A stretch of DNA of 64,000 nt from assembly GCA_014529385.2 (NCBI GenBank), contig CM043953.1, forward strand, positions 61,877,872 through 61,941,871, in the 5' to 3' direction. Of the stretch, positions 11,341 to 23,439 are shown one piece after another. Position 1 is the first letter of the stretch, and each line of letters begins with the position of its first letter. Below the pieces are notes generated by a model that did no database searches, was not told the origin of the DNA, and saw only the letters and a program-made list of their open reading frames with translations. Source of the stretch: Adiantum capillus-veneris (Eukaryota > Streptophyta > Polypodiopsida > Polypodiales > Pteridaceae). The position numbers were made by a program, and so were the translations under genes.

Positions 11341-12446
11341 ACTTTTGCACTCTGAAAGACTCACATAGGTATTCTAAAACAAAAAAAAGGGGAGAAAAAA
11401 TAATTATACGAGGGTCTTAAATGAAGGGATTATTTTACAAACTAAAAAAAATGTCGTGTAAGCCTTCTAAATGAAGGGGGTATTTTTTAACAAAAATCAA
11501 AGAAGATGTAAAATGTATGCCTAACTCCCTTTGTCACTGGAATGATTTTCTTTAATCTTTGATGTTTTGAAGCCCCACATGAGTGAGATATGCCAAAGAC
11601 TAGGAGATACATTAGTTTTGAGGTTTCTTTTAAGCCTTTTTTTTTTCCCTTTTTTGGAAAAACCCACAATGGTGAGTAGATCATATTATCATAACCAATA
11701 AATTACAGATTCTTTCCATGCACATGCCGAGCCATTACATCTTCCAAGTATCCTGATACTTCCGTTGACGTTGACAGGTTTCTTTTAAGCCTTTTCTTTT
11801 TAATAGCAATGCTCACATTAAGTGAGATTCTCATATTAAAGCCTAGGACTTTACACCTCTTACGCATACAACATGCCATGAGACCACAATTTCAAGAGTC
11901 ACTAGGCTTGTATACAGAGCTTGAACCATACATAAAAAAGAAAGACAACCTATATATGTTTTCCAAGGATGCCACCACCTAGCAAGACCTGCCACCTCTC
12001 ATAGAGTGTCCTCAACAAACAATAGACAACCCAAGGGAAGGGGATAGTCCGCCACCTTAGACACAACCAAGCAAAGCCCCGTTAGAAGACTTTGGGGTGC
12101 AAACTGATCATCATCACCGACAACCAGGATCAAGTAGCCACCATGCACCAACATCCAGGAAACCCAATGCTCTCGAAAGGTGCCACTTGGAGAGCTCCAT
12201 TTGTCACATGCAAACCCCCTTTGATCTGGAGCCCGAGCCTCTCGATTAGATGTCCTGAACAAGACCGACCCTAGTAAAACACCAAGTGCAACAACATGAT
12301 ATTCACAATCCTTTTCGGGCCACCACACGTCCTCTCCAAGGAAAGGAGGGAGAGTTGGTCCTCTCCTATCTCCAAAAAAATGGAGGTAGCAATTTCACCA
12401 TTTGAATGTTAGTGGTAAGAAGAATTTCTTCCCCCCCCCCCCCCGC
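11341..12446. other. Unassigned spacer before copia A
   Basis: AT-rich DNA with two similar segments containing 'taaatgaagggattatttt' or 'taaatgaagggggtattttt' (about 11,370 and 11,468). There is also a poly-C run at 12,431-12,444 directly before the copia LTR. No recognised coding sequence; the frame at 11,999-12,328 matches nothing I know. Confidence 0.4.
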
Positions 12447-13118
12447 CAATAAGTATGGAGCCTGATTTACCCCCTATAAATTTTTGTATTAAAAACACAC
12501 ATTTGTAAGGCCCCCGTTATGAGGAGAAGCCATCGTGAGTGAAGAAAATCACTCGTTGGAATATTATGACCGGACGACGGTCGGAAAGTGGTCGAAAAAC
12601 GGCCGATCATTTGGCCGGTTGGCTAGTGGTCGGAAGTCAATGGCTAGTGGCCAAATTCAATGGTCGGTGACCGATTTCAAAGGCAAGCTTGTCTTCTTAA
12701 GGGCGGCCACACATGAGCCGATTGGAGAGTCCATTTGGACTTGTCTACACAAGGACGACTTCACACGACTGCCTCTCATGAGAGAGGGCAATCCTTTTGG
12801 CCTATAAAAGGAGGCCATTCCTACACACATTTTGGAGTGTGAAGTTGATGCAACAAGGTGGGTGTGAGGTAGTGAGAGCGAAGCAAGGTGGGAGCTCTAT
12901 TAAGAGTATAATCCCTTTGTAACCTACTTCTTGTTTTAAGTACTAAAACCATTGAGTGGCTGCTTTTCCGTGGATGTATCCCACATTAGGTGAAGTAGGT
13001 ATATTGTGTGTGCTCTCTATCTCTCTCTCTACTCTATAATATCTCATGTGTGAAAATTATCTCTCTTCATTAAGTAAACTAGTCAATTATCTACTTAGCT
13101 ACGTCATATTTCCTAACA
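12447..13118 (+). repeat. 5' LTR of copia copy A
   Basis: Begins with 'aagtatggagcctgattta' (the canonical start TGTTAAG is degraded to 'caataag') and ends with 'tttcctaaca'. It matches the 3' LTR of the same copy (17,688 on) and both LTRs of copy B. A TATA box (tataaaa) is at 12,803-12,809, with the likely transcription start about 30 bases downstream near 'ctacacacatttt'. The middle contains short GC-rich 'ggccggt/cggtcgg' repeats. Confidence 0.85.
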
Positions 13119-13120
13119 AC

Positions 13121-13132
13121 TGGTATCAGAGC
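13121..13132 (+). promoter_or_regulatory. Primer-binding site of copia copy A (initiator tRNA-Met)
   Basis: 'tggtatcagagc' lies two bases after the LTR end. This is the standard plant Ty1/copia primer-binding site complementary to the 3' end of initiator methionine tRNA. Confidence 0.92.
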
Positions 13133-16100
13133 AAGGTTTGCTCGTAGCTAAAGTATCTCAAGGAAAGGATTCCTTGAATTGAGTGGGAGTAATGGCAGAG
13201 TAAGGGAAGCTCAAGATCGAAAAGTTCAATGGCAAAAACTACCAACATTGGAAGATGCAGATTGAAAACTATCTCTACCAAAAGGACCTTTATTTGCGAC
13301 TAGGCGGTCTTGCAAAGAAGCCTGCAACAATGGCAGATGAAGCATGGATTTCCCTTGAACGAACGGCATTAGGAACAATCAGGCTAATGTTGGCATCAAT
13401 GGTGGACTTCAATGTTTCGGAGATGAATACCACGGAGGACTTGATGAAATCACTTGACGACCTCTACGAGAAACCATCGGCATCCAATAAGGTATTTCTC
13501 ATCATGAGGAGCTTGTTCAATCTGAAGATGGAAGAGAATGGTTTAGTTGCACAACACCTAAATGAATTTAATACCAACATAAGTTAACTTCGATCGGTAA
13601 AAAATCAATTTCGATGACGAAGTACGAGCTCTCCTCATACTATCGTCTCTACCAGATAGTTGGGGCATCCTTGTGATGGCTGCAAGTAATTCTATCTCTG
13701 GCACAAATACTCTTAAGTTTGATGATGTTGTGGATGTTCTCCTAAGCGAGAAAATACGAAGGAGAAGAACAGGAAAATCATCAAGTGCTGCACTATCAGT
13801 GGAAACAAGAGGAACGCCTAAAGGGAGGTTCAAAAACCAGAAGGGTTGTGATCGCTCAACGCAGAGCAAGTCACGCACAAAGTCAGTTCTTAAATGGTGG
13901 AACTGCAGCAAGAAGGGCCACGTCAAGAAGGATTGATGGTCCAAGAAGAAGAAGGAGGAGTCGAAGTCTCAAGACAACAAGCCAACATTGGAGGCCAATG
14001 TGGCAGGGAAAGTAGATCAAGAGGCTCAAATTCTCTCATTAGACAATGTGTTTAATTCTTGGATAGTAGATTCTGAGGCTTCATTCCATGAGATACCACA
14101 CAAGCAACATTTCCAAGATTACACCAAAGATAATTTTGGGTATGTATACCTGGGAGACGATGAAGCTTGTGAAATTGTCGGCAAAGGTACAATTTGTGTC
14201 AAAACTGCTAATGGAAATGAATGGAAGCTTAAAGATATTAGGAATGTTCCTTCTCTTCGCAAGAATTTGATCTCTACAATTAGACGATGAAGGTCACAAC
14301 ATTACATTTGGAAACAAATGGTGGAAGACCTCAAATGGAACTTTGGTGGTTGCCAAAGAAGAAAAGGTTGGTACACTTTACTTGTGTAATGTCAGCTCGC
14401 AATCTTCACCTTGTGCAACAACTATAGAAGTCGACAGTGCGATGTGGCACTACCGGCTTGGGCATATGAATGCCAAAGGAATGCAAATCCTTCAAACAAA
14501 GAAGCTTTTACCAGGTTTGAAAGAAGTGGACTTAGAGTTCTATGAAGATTGTGTTTATGGTAAACAAAAATGGTAAAATTCCTAAAAGCAAGAAATGAAA
14601 GAAAAAATAAAATACTTGAATTGGTTCATTTTGATGTTTGGGGTCCTGCAAGCACACCATTCCTTGGTGGCTCATTGTACTATGTAACATTCATAGATGA
14701 TGCAGCTAGAGAAACATGGGTTTATGTCATGAAGAACAAATCCAATGTGTTTTCCATATTTCAAAGGTGGAAAGCCTTTGTGGAGAATGAAGTAGGTACC
14801 AAGGTTAAATGCCTCAGATCCAACAATGGAGGGAAATATTGCAACCAAGCTTTTGAAAGATTTTTTGCTAGCAATGGCATTCAGAGGCAAAGGATAATCC
14901 CAAAGAGACCTCAACAAAATGGAATTTCTAAAAGGATAAACAAAACAATCATGGTGCGAGCACGAAGCATGCGGCTACATGCAATCTTACCGCTTAAGCT
15001 TTGGACTGAAGAAATAAGTACGTATGTGTATTTGATCAACCAGTCACCCTCAACGGGATTGGGTGGGGGAGTTCCAGACAAGACATAGACAGATAAACCG
15101 GTGAATGATTCATTTCTCAAAGTGTTTGGGTGTGAGGCTTTCATGCACATAGAGTTGAAGCTTAAGATCAAAGTTAGATGCAAAGTCCAAAAAGTGTTTC
15201 TTCATTGGCTATGGAGAAGGTGACTTTGGGTATCACCTATGGAATCCTGAAGATGGCAAAACCTTTAGAAGTAGGGATGTAATTTTCAATGAACAAAATA
15301 TGTACAAAGATTACTTGGAAAGAAAACAAACAAAAGAAACAGGTGATGAGTACATGGAGCTTGAGGACGGTGAAGACTCAAGGAGTGAAAACAGTGACAA
15401 TGTACAAAAATGTCAACCAAATGAGGAGCCTCAACCTATTCCCCGAAGATCTACAAGAGCAAAAAGACCTCCAAAAAGGTTTATTCCTTCCTTCAATCAT
15501 CTCTTGATCTCAGATTCTAGAGAGCCAAAATCATACAAGGAAGCTATGCAGCACGAATCCAAAGAAGAATGAATAAAGAGCATGCAAGTGGAGAGGGACT
15601 CATTACATCGCAACCAAACATGGGAGTTGGTTGAGTTTCCTAAAGCTAAGTGGAAACTTCAGAATAAATGGGTGTACAAGCTGAAGGAAGAAGAAGGCGG
15701 GAAGAAAAGGTACAAGTCTAGGCTTGTGGTAAAAGGGTTTAATCAAAAGAAAGGTATTGACTTCAATGAAATATTTTCTCCTGTTGGTAAAAATGATCTT
15801 CAAGGGGTAAGAAGAAAATGGTTTGTAGATTAAAGAAGAGCTTGTATGGATTAAAGCAAGCATCAAGACAATGGTACTTGAAGTTCGATCGATGGATGCT
15901 AGATCATGGATTCAGAAGATGCAACTCAGCTCATTGCATCTTCACTGTACTAAGAATTTGGGAGATGGGAAGTTCATCATCCTAATCTTGTATGTTGATG
16001 ACATGCTGATTGCAAGTGCTAACATGCAGGACATCAAAGACTTAAAAGAGGAGCTGTTTAAATCTTTTTCAATGAAAGATTTAGGTGTTGTAAAGAGGAT

Positions 16101-16351
16101 ACTTGGTATGAAGATATCAAGGGATAGGACAAAGAAGACAATAAAGCTATCTCAAGAGGATTACATCAAGAAGGTACTAGAAAGGTTTGCAATGCAAAAT
16201 GCAAAAACGGTTTCTACACCTTTGGTTGGTCACTCTAAGCTAACCAAGGACATGTGTCCAAAGACACAAGAGGAGATAGCCTATATGTCTAAAGTTTCAT
16301 ATGATGCAATGGTAGGCTCTCTTATGTATGCTATGGTCTGGACAAGGATAG

Positions 16352-16965
16352 GCATTTCACATGTAGTGGGAGTTGTAAGTAGGTTCATGGACAAACTAGG
16401 TAAAGAGCAGTGGCAAGCTGTGAAGTGGATACTTACGTATTTTGAAAGGGACAACAACAAATGCTTTGTATTTTGGAGGAACTAATATTTTTCTTCAAGG
16501 GTATGCTAATGCAGATATGGTAGGTGACAAAGATACTTGAAGGAGCACTACTGGCTATGTCTTCAAGGTTGGAGGCACAAGAGTAAGCTAAACTTCAAAG
16601 CTGCAAAAAGTGGTCTCACTTTCTACCACAGAAGCAGAGTATGTAGCAATGACAGAGGCATTTCACATGCAGTGGGAGTTGTAAGTAGGTTCATGGACAA
16701 ACTAGGTAAAGAGCATTGGCAAGCTGTGAAGTGGATACTTGTGTATCTAAAAGGGACAACAACAAATGCTTTGTATTTTGGAGGAACTGATATTTTTCTA
16801 GAAGGGTATGCTGATGCAGATATGGCAGGTGACAAAGATACTCGAAGGAGCACTACTGGCTATGTGTTCACGGTTGGAGGCACAGCAGTAAGCTGGGCTT
16901 CAAAGCTGCAGAAAGTGGTTTCACTTTCTACCACGGAAGTAGAGTATGTAGCAATGACGGAGGCA
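16352..16965 (+). repeat. 307-bp tandem duplication inside copia A RNase H
   Basis: The block beginning 'catttcacatg' at 16,352 is repeated from 16,659. The first copy has a stop codon and numerous substitutions. The second is nearly identical to the matching part of copy B (about 55,590-55,900). Because the two halves differ so unevenly, recombination or conversion between diverged elements explains the arrangement better than a simple recent duplication. Confidence 0.85.
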
Positions 16966-17042
16966 AGCAAAGAAATTATGTGGCTTCACAGATTCTTAGA
17001 AGAGCTTGGATTCAAACAAGACAATTGTGTCTTGTACAGTGA

Positions 17043-17402
17043 GGGATTTCATTAACGTGATTACAAATACATGATTACGTTAATAACATTGAGTGGCTAC
17101 ATTTCAAAGCACATGATCACGTAAAATATTCATGTGACTTCCTTCTAACCTATAGAAATTGTCCAATTCAATACTCCCACTGGGGTTTTTTCATTTCTTG
17201 GTGGGCTTGGTTTAACATTCTTATAGTTTCCTCATGGGCCCTTTGAGAAAAACACAAACCCTGACATGGTTTTGGTGGGTTGCCATGTCACCACTTATTG
17301 GCCTTTTTGTGATCACATTAATTGTGATTATGTAAATGTGATAATAAACACTGTGATCACAAGAAATTTCACGTGATCACGTAAATATTAAATCCCTGTA
17401 TA
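17043..17402. mobile_element. 360-bp MITE-like insertion with 9-bp target duplication
   Basis: The insertion is flanked on both sides by 'gtacagtga' (17,034-17,042 and 17,403-17,411). Copy B keeps a single uninterrupted 'gtacagtga' at the corresponding site near 55,964. The ends are inverted: GGGATTT on the left and AAATCCC near the right end, each followed inward by an 'acgtgat' motif. The interior has several 'gtgatcac' palindromes. There is no coding capacity. A 9-bp duplication points to a Mutator-like origin, while the GGGATTT-type ends also recall hAT elements. Six extra bases lie between the right inverted repeat and the duplication. Confidence 0.75.
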
Positions 17403-17687
17403 GTACAGTGATAGCAAAAGTGTTATCCATCTGCGAAGAACTCAGCCTTTCATCCAATAACAAAGCACATTAAGGTGAGATATCACTTCATACACACACT
17501 TTTGGAAGAGGGACAACTAAAGCTAGGAAAGGTGTATACAAGTGTAAATCTTGCAGACATGTTTACAAAGGTAGTCAACAAGGAGAAGTTGAGCTTCTGC
17601 TCATCTTCAATCGACATTTAAAGATAAGAAGCCAGGATGGAAAGCAGTCATAGGTTTGGTGTGGAGATCAGTCTCCAAGTGGGATAT

Positions 17688-18254
17688 TGTTAAGTATGGA
17701 GCCTGATTTACCCATTGTAATTTTTTATATTAAAAATGCACATTTGTAAGGCCCCCGTTATGAGGAGAAGCCATCGTGTGTGAAGAAAATCACTCGTCGG
17801 AATATTCCTTTTTGCTGGAATATTATGATCGGACGGCGGCTAGAATGTGGTCGGAAAAATGCAGATCGTTTGGCCGGTTGGCGGGTGACTGATGGTCCGA
17901 AGTCAATGGCTGATGGCCGATTTCAAAGGCAGACTTGTCTTCTCAAGGGCGACCACACATGGGCGGATTGGAGAGTCCATTTGGACTTGTCTACACAAGG
18001 AAGGCTACATACGGTAGCCTCTCATGAGAGAGGGCAACCCTTTCGGCCTATAAAAGGAGGTCATTTCTACACACATTTTGGAGTGTGAAGTTGATGCAAC
18101 AAGGTGGGTGTGAGGTGGTGAGAGTGAAGCAAGGAGGGAGATCTATTAAGGGTATAATCCCTTTGTAACCTACTTCTTGTTTGAAGTACCAAAGCCATTG
18201 AGTGGCTGCTTTCCCGTGGATGTAGCCCACATTGGGTGAACCACGTATATTGTG

Positions 18255-18260
<6 letters not shown>
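17688..18260 (+). repeat. 3' LTR of copia copy A, truncated
   Basis: Starts TGTTAAGTATGG directly after the polypurine tract 'aagtgggatat' (17,677-17,687). TATA box at 18,049-18,055. It matches the other LTRs until about 18,255, where it runs into a compound microsatellite. The last 120-150 bp, including the 'cctaaca' end, is missing. Confidence 0.85.

Positions 18261-18334
<74 letters not shown>
18255..18334. repeat. Compound (CT)n(CA)n microsatellite at the broken end of the LTR
   Basis: About twelve CT units followed by about twenty-eight CA units. The CT part matches the 'ctctctct' tract naturally present in intact copies of this LTR, so the microsatellite probably grew from it. Confidence 0.92.
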
Positions 18335-18335
<1 letters not shown>

Positions 18336-19054
18336 TTTCTTTTAGTAATGTCAGATTGAATTATTAATGGGGAAACCTCAAAAGGAGGAAAACCCATAGA
18401 AAGTATAACAAGCAGTAAATAAAAAACAGTCAAAGTAGATCTCGTAATGACTAAAGGGGACCTCATCCAAGTCACCGGCAACTCAAAGAGACTGTTGAAG
18501 AGAAGTTTTGAAGAAGGATACATACTCCACTTGAATCTTTTGAAACATGAGGAAGTTATGTGCTCTCCATACTCTCCATAGCACCCAGAATCCAACCTAA
18601 CCAAAATAGTATGTATACAACCAAAGAAATGGCAGAAGCCCAATCACCGACAACCCACCACTTCCCAAAGTTACAACATCGACTTGAAAGATTGGAGCAA
18701 TGCTTGGAGTCTTAGATTGAGTATTCAACAACAAGAAATTGGGGAGATTCTTGATGGAGAGGTAAGGCCTACAACAACAACATCTTTTGCCATACTAGAC
18801 GAGGCTCAAACCATACACAAGCAGATAGAGCATGGTGCCAAGCAGCACAAGGATATGCAATTGAGGGAAATTTCCCCATTGCATAATAGTGGAATCAATC
18901 CATGTGACAACCTCAGACTCAATATCATGATTCACACCAACAATTGAAGTGCTACAAGTGAGGAACCCTTCACCTCCTAGGCCTTGCAAGAAAACATCGG
19001 GTTTGTGGGCTGAAGAGATAATCATGATTTGGTATCGTACCTTCACTCGCTAGG

Positions 19055-19089
<35 letters not shown>

Positions 19090-19715
19090 TTGAGTTGATT
19101 GTTACAAGCTCTATATGTTAGTACTCGCCCGCCGATAGTTAACAATAACTTCACTTATGGAGGAGGTCAAATTAGGGCATCGACTAAGGATTAGCTCAAT
19201 AATTAGCACAAAATGATCATCTTTTTCCATTTCCTAGCATATGCAGTGTCGCTTATGCCTTGGCCCTAGGAAATGCGCCACAAAGTACCCTTTCGAAAAC
19301 AAGTGCAACTGATCTCCTGTTAGGTAACCCTTTGCATAGACATTCTTGATCAAAGAAATGTGCACATGTGAGGCTACACTCTTGGTCATTTTCCCTTTCC
19401 CCACCATCTCTCTAAAACCCCTGTATTACTCTCACTCTTTTTGACCAGATTAAGGATCAAGTTTGCATTCAAGCCATTGTGGTTGCACGAGAGATAATAA
19501 TGTATATGGGTGGAAGCACGTTAACATTTCATGCTTTTTGTGCTAGTTAGCATGCACCAGCAAACATATCTTGTAAGCATACAAATAATGATGTCTTTCA
19601 AGTGTGTGCGCCTTTATAATGAGCTATATAAAGTGTATAAATACTTTAAACTAGAGTGCTTCGTTAGCCGCATTTGTATTGAATATCGAAGTGATTCTAG
19701 AAGAGAAAAGCTTGG

Positions 19716-19792
<77 letters not shown>

Positions 19793-20560
19793 CGTGATAT
19801 GTTATCCTCAAATCCTGATACCTCAAGTTGACATGGTCTGTGTTTACAACGACACGATCTACATGTCCCAAATTTGATATGTCTAAATTTGTCCTTAGCT
19901 TTTAGATTGTATTGATTCTTTGATTCAATCTCACATTATTGTGTGAATTATTGTCATTTGTGTAAGTGTGGTTGTATCATTTGAAGATTGAATAAGACAA
20001 TACATCCCTGTAGAAGAAAATGGGGAGAGATACAGAGAAAGAGAGAGCTTTATAAATTTCATCAAAACATGTTCCCTTGCTTTTTGATTGATACCTTCCT
20101 TAACATGTTACAATCGTGATGCCCCAATTTTGATTTGGTGTACTTCGCAAAAAAACTATGAGAAAGGTTAGAATTGATATAAATTGATTATACAAATAGT
20201 TTGAAATATGTTCACTTTTAGACGTTGTCCCCTTTTCTATGTTTGGAAAAAAAAGAAAACATGCAAGTCTCCTTGCATGGGGGAGTTTGCATAGTCCTCC
20301 CCAATTTTTATAATACAATGAAACATGTCATTTTCACGACAACATGCAATTTTTAATGTGTTCGTTTCACTGCGTTCTTAATTAATGAGTAGAGAATTCA
20401 AAGTATTTTACGTACATTCTGTTTCGACATTCATTTGTTGATTCTCCTAACCAACACGATGATGTCGGCTAAAGCTTTGGGAGTGAGCTTGCCGACATGC
20501 TTCCTGCTTGCTCCAATTGGTATATCTTGCAATCTCATCATGGATTCTCATCCATGTGAA
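18335..20560. other. Unassigned intergenic DNA
   Basis: No gene recognised. It contains a (TG)n tract at about 19,060-19,086 and a long (GA)n tract at about 19,717-19,790. The frames covering these tracts are artefacts. Confidence 0.4.
19717..19790. repeat. (GA)n microsatellite, longest in the window
   Basis: About 36 uninterrupted GA units. Confidence 0.95.
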
Positions 20561-20599
20561 GGTCTTGTTTAAGGATGCAAGCTTTTAAAGAGATAACCA

Positions 20600-22121
20600 A
20601 ACCAAAGGATGATCATATGATGGCATGGTCATTGCATTTTTAGAGAAAGGCCTTCCCTTCATAGCTGGTAAAAATAGCCTAGGGATTCCTTTCCATAGTC
20701 AGGTTGGACATATCCCTAGATCAACACACTCCAAGAGACGGCATTCTGGAGCTTCCATTCAATAGCTTTTCGTGCTTTTGTGAGGGAACTGCATTTGGCA
20801 TACATATCGAGCAAAGCACCAACAAGAATGCCATCCTTCTCCTAAAATGCATTCCAACTGTTAGTATCTTGCGTAGAGCCACATGCCTTCAGGATGCATG
20901 CATAGGTGATTGCATTTTCTAAAAACATACTAGAGATTTTTGTTGTGGCAAATCCAACAATCAGTGCATTCCAAGAGCCACACTGTGGATAGGAAGCTAA
21001 AAACAGCCTAGAGCTTTCTTGCCCTACTCCTATTGTGCCAATGTTGCTTTTTAAAAACAAAACCTAGAGAGAGGCCCTCGCTTTTCATCTGCTAAAAAAA
21101 GACTAGAGCTTTCTAGCCCTGGGAAAATCTTACAATCAATGCATTCCAAGAGTCCACACTGCGGACACAATGCTCCTTGAGCACTTGCATAGAGCCACAT
21201 GCCTTCAAGAAAAAATTATAGGTGATAGAATTTGGAGACATACACTTGTTTTGCATCCACTAAAAACAACCTAGAGATTTTTGGGCCTACTCTTATTGTG
21301 CAAATCGTGCAATCAATGCATTCTAGACATGAAGCTCCTCCACCATCTTTCATGCTTTCTCAAGCGCACCACATTTGGCATACATATCAACCAAGGCAAT
21401 GCCAAGCACAACATCTTTTTTTCAAAAATAGTCCCTAAATATCAATATCAGCCCGAATTTTTATGCCCATAGCAGCATCTTGCATAGAGCCACATGCCTC
21501 AAGATGCATGTGTAGGGTGTCTGGAGAGGCCCTTGCTTCACATGTGCTAAAAATAGGCTAGAGCTTTCTGGCCCTGCTGTTGTTGCACACATATCGCAAT
21601 CACTAGCATTCCAAGAAGAAAAATTCCAGACAGGAAGCACTTTTTGTGCTTCGCATGCGCACCACATTTGGCATACATTTTCCCTTCTATACCTGCAACC
21701 ACACTACGATGCCCAGGGAGGCTCTCTAGAATGTCTAGAGCATGTTGAAGGAACATTATGCCTTGCTCCCTTTTGCTCATGCTCTTATAGATAGAGGAAA
21801 TTTCTATCAAACCAGTTGCAAGCTCTAGTTTTGGGTGCCCATATTTGTAGTGCATTCTCCCAATGTGTCTTTGCCTCTTTATGTTTCCTTGTCCACAGAT
21901 ACTGCTCTCCAAAGCTTACGTACACAAATGCCATATTTATACATGTACTTATCCAAAAACAAATTTCAAGAGATTCAAAGACTTTTGGCAAGAACGAGAA
22001 CAAAGCCTTCAGTTGCTATGAGGAGAGGAGTGGAGCGGATTGTGTGATTCTGGAGAGATTTGTTGGGAGAAGATCGTGCGATGCTCGAGATGCCAATGGA
22101 TTTGCTAACATGCATTCATAA
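20600..22121 (-). pseudogene. Chimeric KLCR-PPR pseudogene, unit 1
   Basis: Read on the minus strand, the right part (about 22,060-21,690) encodes TPR sequence resembling plant kinesin-light-chain-related proteins: 'KEAKTHWENALQI', 'ELATGLIEISSIYKSM', 'ALDILESLPGHRSVVAGIE'. Without a stop, the frame 21,912-21,547 passes from 'VAGIEGKM' directly into PPR sequence ('YAKCGAHAKH', later 'QQQQGQKALAYF'). PPR motifs repeat further left: 'YTCIL' near 21,500, a decayed one near 21,200, 'ITYACILKACGSTQD' near 20,890. The last three are about 300 bp apart, the length of one PLS triplet. PPR proteins normally edit or stabilise organellar RNA, and KLCR proteins are cytoskeleton-associated TPR proteins; this unit is too broken to make either. 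Junction and order are the same in units 2 and 3. Confidence 0.7.
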
Positions 22122-22130
22122 AAAAGAGAA

Positions 22131-22350
22131 CTATATAGAGCTGATGCATGCATGCAGTCCCTCCACACTATCTCGCATGGGCATGCTCAAATGGGATGAA
22201 CGACTGAGGTGATGTGGGTTGTCGGATGCGCGTTTGGTAAATTCGGGGTGTTTGGTAAATTCGGGTCGATCCGCACCCCATGTCTCGAACCCCCGACCTC
22301 CCCACCACGAGCCATGTGCACTAACCACTACACCCTCATGCGTACGTTAA
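22131..22350 (-). mobile_element. tRNA-derived SINE
   Basis: The reverse complement begins near 22,345 with 'gagggtgtagtggttagtgca', a good RNA polymerase III A box (plus positions 22,317-22,332). A B box 'ggttcgagac' follows (plus 22,282-22,291) at tRNA-like spacing. This is the head of a plant tRNA-related SINE. The body downstream has two 'cgaatttaccaaac' repeats. The tail and target duplication were not identified, so the left boundary is approximate. It lies in the flank of the unit 1 pseudogene. Confidence 0.65.
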
Positions 22351-22639
22351 AATAGGCAATTTGAGTATGTCATATTGTAAATGTGGGCCGATTAGTAAAT
22401 TCGGGGAAAATTTATAAATTCAGGAAAATTGGTAAATTCGGAGCAACCTCGGATCTGACGGTCCTAATTGACGCATGTCACCTTTTCCTCCTCCACCATT
22501 GATCCCATTGACCATGCCCGTGTGATATAGTGATGAGGCACGCAGTCCATAAAAAAAGTTGGGCATGATCTTCCACGTGGATTCATGAGAAGCGAGATTT
22601 AAAAATGAGGATGTATGCTAAGCATGACATCTTTTTTAA

Positions 22640-23430
22640 CAGCATCCGACTAACAATATAGTCCTGCAATTAGTGCATTTCAAGAGGCGACATTCTAGAC
22701 AGGAAGCTCCTCAAGAAATTTTTGTGCTTTCTCAAGCGCACCACATTTGGCATGTATATTGATCAAGACAATTCCAAGCACGACATCTTTTTTCAACACC
22801 CTCTGACTAATTGTGAAGTTTTGTGCCCATATCTACATCTTGCATAGAGCCACATGCCTTCAAGATGCATGCGTAGGTGATTGCATCTGGAGAGACCCTC
22901 GCTTTGTATCTACTAAAAATAGCCTAGAGCTTTTTAGAACTTCTCTCATTGTGCACATCCCATAGTCAGTGCGTTGCAAGAGGCGACATTCTAGACAAAC
23001 AACACTTTTTGTGCTTTCTCAAGCGCACCACATTTGGCATACATTTTCCCTTCTATACTTGCAACTGCACTATGATGACTAGGGAGACTCTCTAGAATGT
23101 CTAGAGCACACTAAAGGAGAATTATGGCTTGCTCCCTTTCCCTTGTGCTCTCATAAACAAAGGTAATCTCTACAAACCGGTTGCAAGATCCACTTCTGGG
23201 TGCCCATACTTGTAGTGCATTCTCCCAATGTGTATTTGCCTCTCTATGTTTCCATGTCCTTACCTTTATGTGCCCTTTTAAAAAAATATATTTCAAGAGA
23301 TTCAAAGACTTTTGGTAAGAAAAAGAACAAAGCCTTCACTTGCTATGAGGAGTGGAGTGGAGCAGATTGTCCAATCTTGGAGATGCCGATGGATTCATTG
23401 GTGTGCACTTGTAAATAAAGAACCATATAG
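22640..23430 (-). pseudogene. Chimeric KLCR-PPR pseudogene, unit 2
   Basis: Minus-strand order matches unit 1. KLCR-like TPR lies at about 23,290-23,060 (frame-disrupted 'VDLATGL', 'EITFVYESTREREQAI'), then 'SIEGKMYAKCGALEKAQK' at the junction near 23,040. PPR sequence follows down to 22,640 ('ACILKACGS' near 22,855). At least two frame changes and several stops are present. The upstream flank also matches units 1 and 3, so all three derive from one chimeric ancestor by duplication. Confidence 0.7.
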
Positions 23431-23439
23431 AGATGATGC

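Larger units (their letters stand above)
13192..17621 (+). pseudogene. Ty1/copia copy A gag-pol polyprotein, inactivated
   Basis: Domains follow the copia order. UBN2-type gag (13,255-13,587) is followed by a zinc knuckle region near 13,890 whose first Cys is lost ('WWNCSKKGH'). Next come a protease with DSE in place of DSG (near 14,070), the GAG-pre-integrase 'WHYRLGHM' (14,444), and integrase (14,570-15,088, with 'LRSNNGGKY' replacing RSDNGGEY). RT (15,582-16,250) and RNase H (16,300-17,600) complete it. The initiator ATG at 13,192 is followed two codons later by a stop. Against copy B, about 140-150 bp is missing from RT after 15,790, removing the 'MDVNTAF' motif, and there are many stops and frameshifts. 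RNase H contains a 307-bp tandem duplication (16,352-16,965) and a 360-bp insertion (17,043-17,402). It cannot encode a working polyprotein. Confidence 0.93.

Noticed and set aside
11999-12328. 109-residue open frame, minus strand
   Set aside because: No recognisable motif, overlapping frames on the other strand are equally plausible, and no repeat or gene context supports it.
18048-18335. Cys/Val-rich frames on the minus strand
   Set aside because: They are translations of the (CA)n(CT)n microsatellite.
19531-19871. Frames ending in Arg/Glu or Ser/Leu repeats
   Set aside because: Generated by the (GA)n tract.
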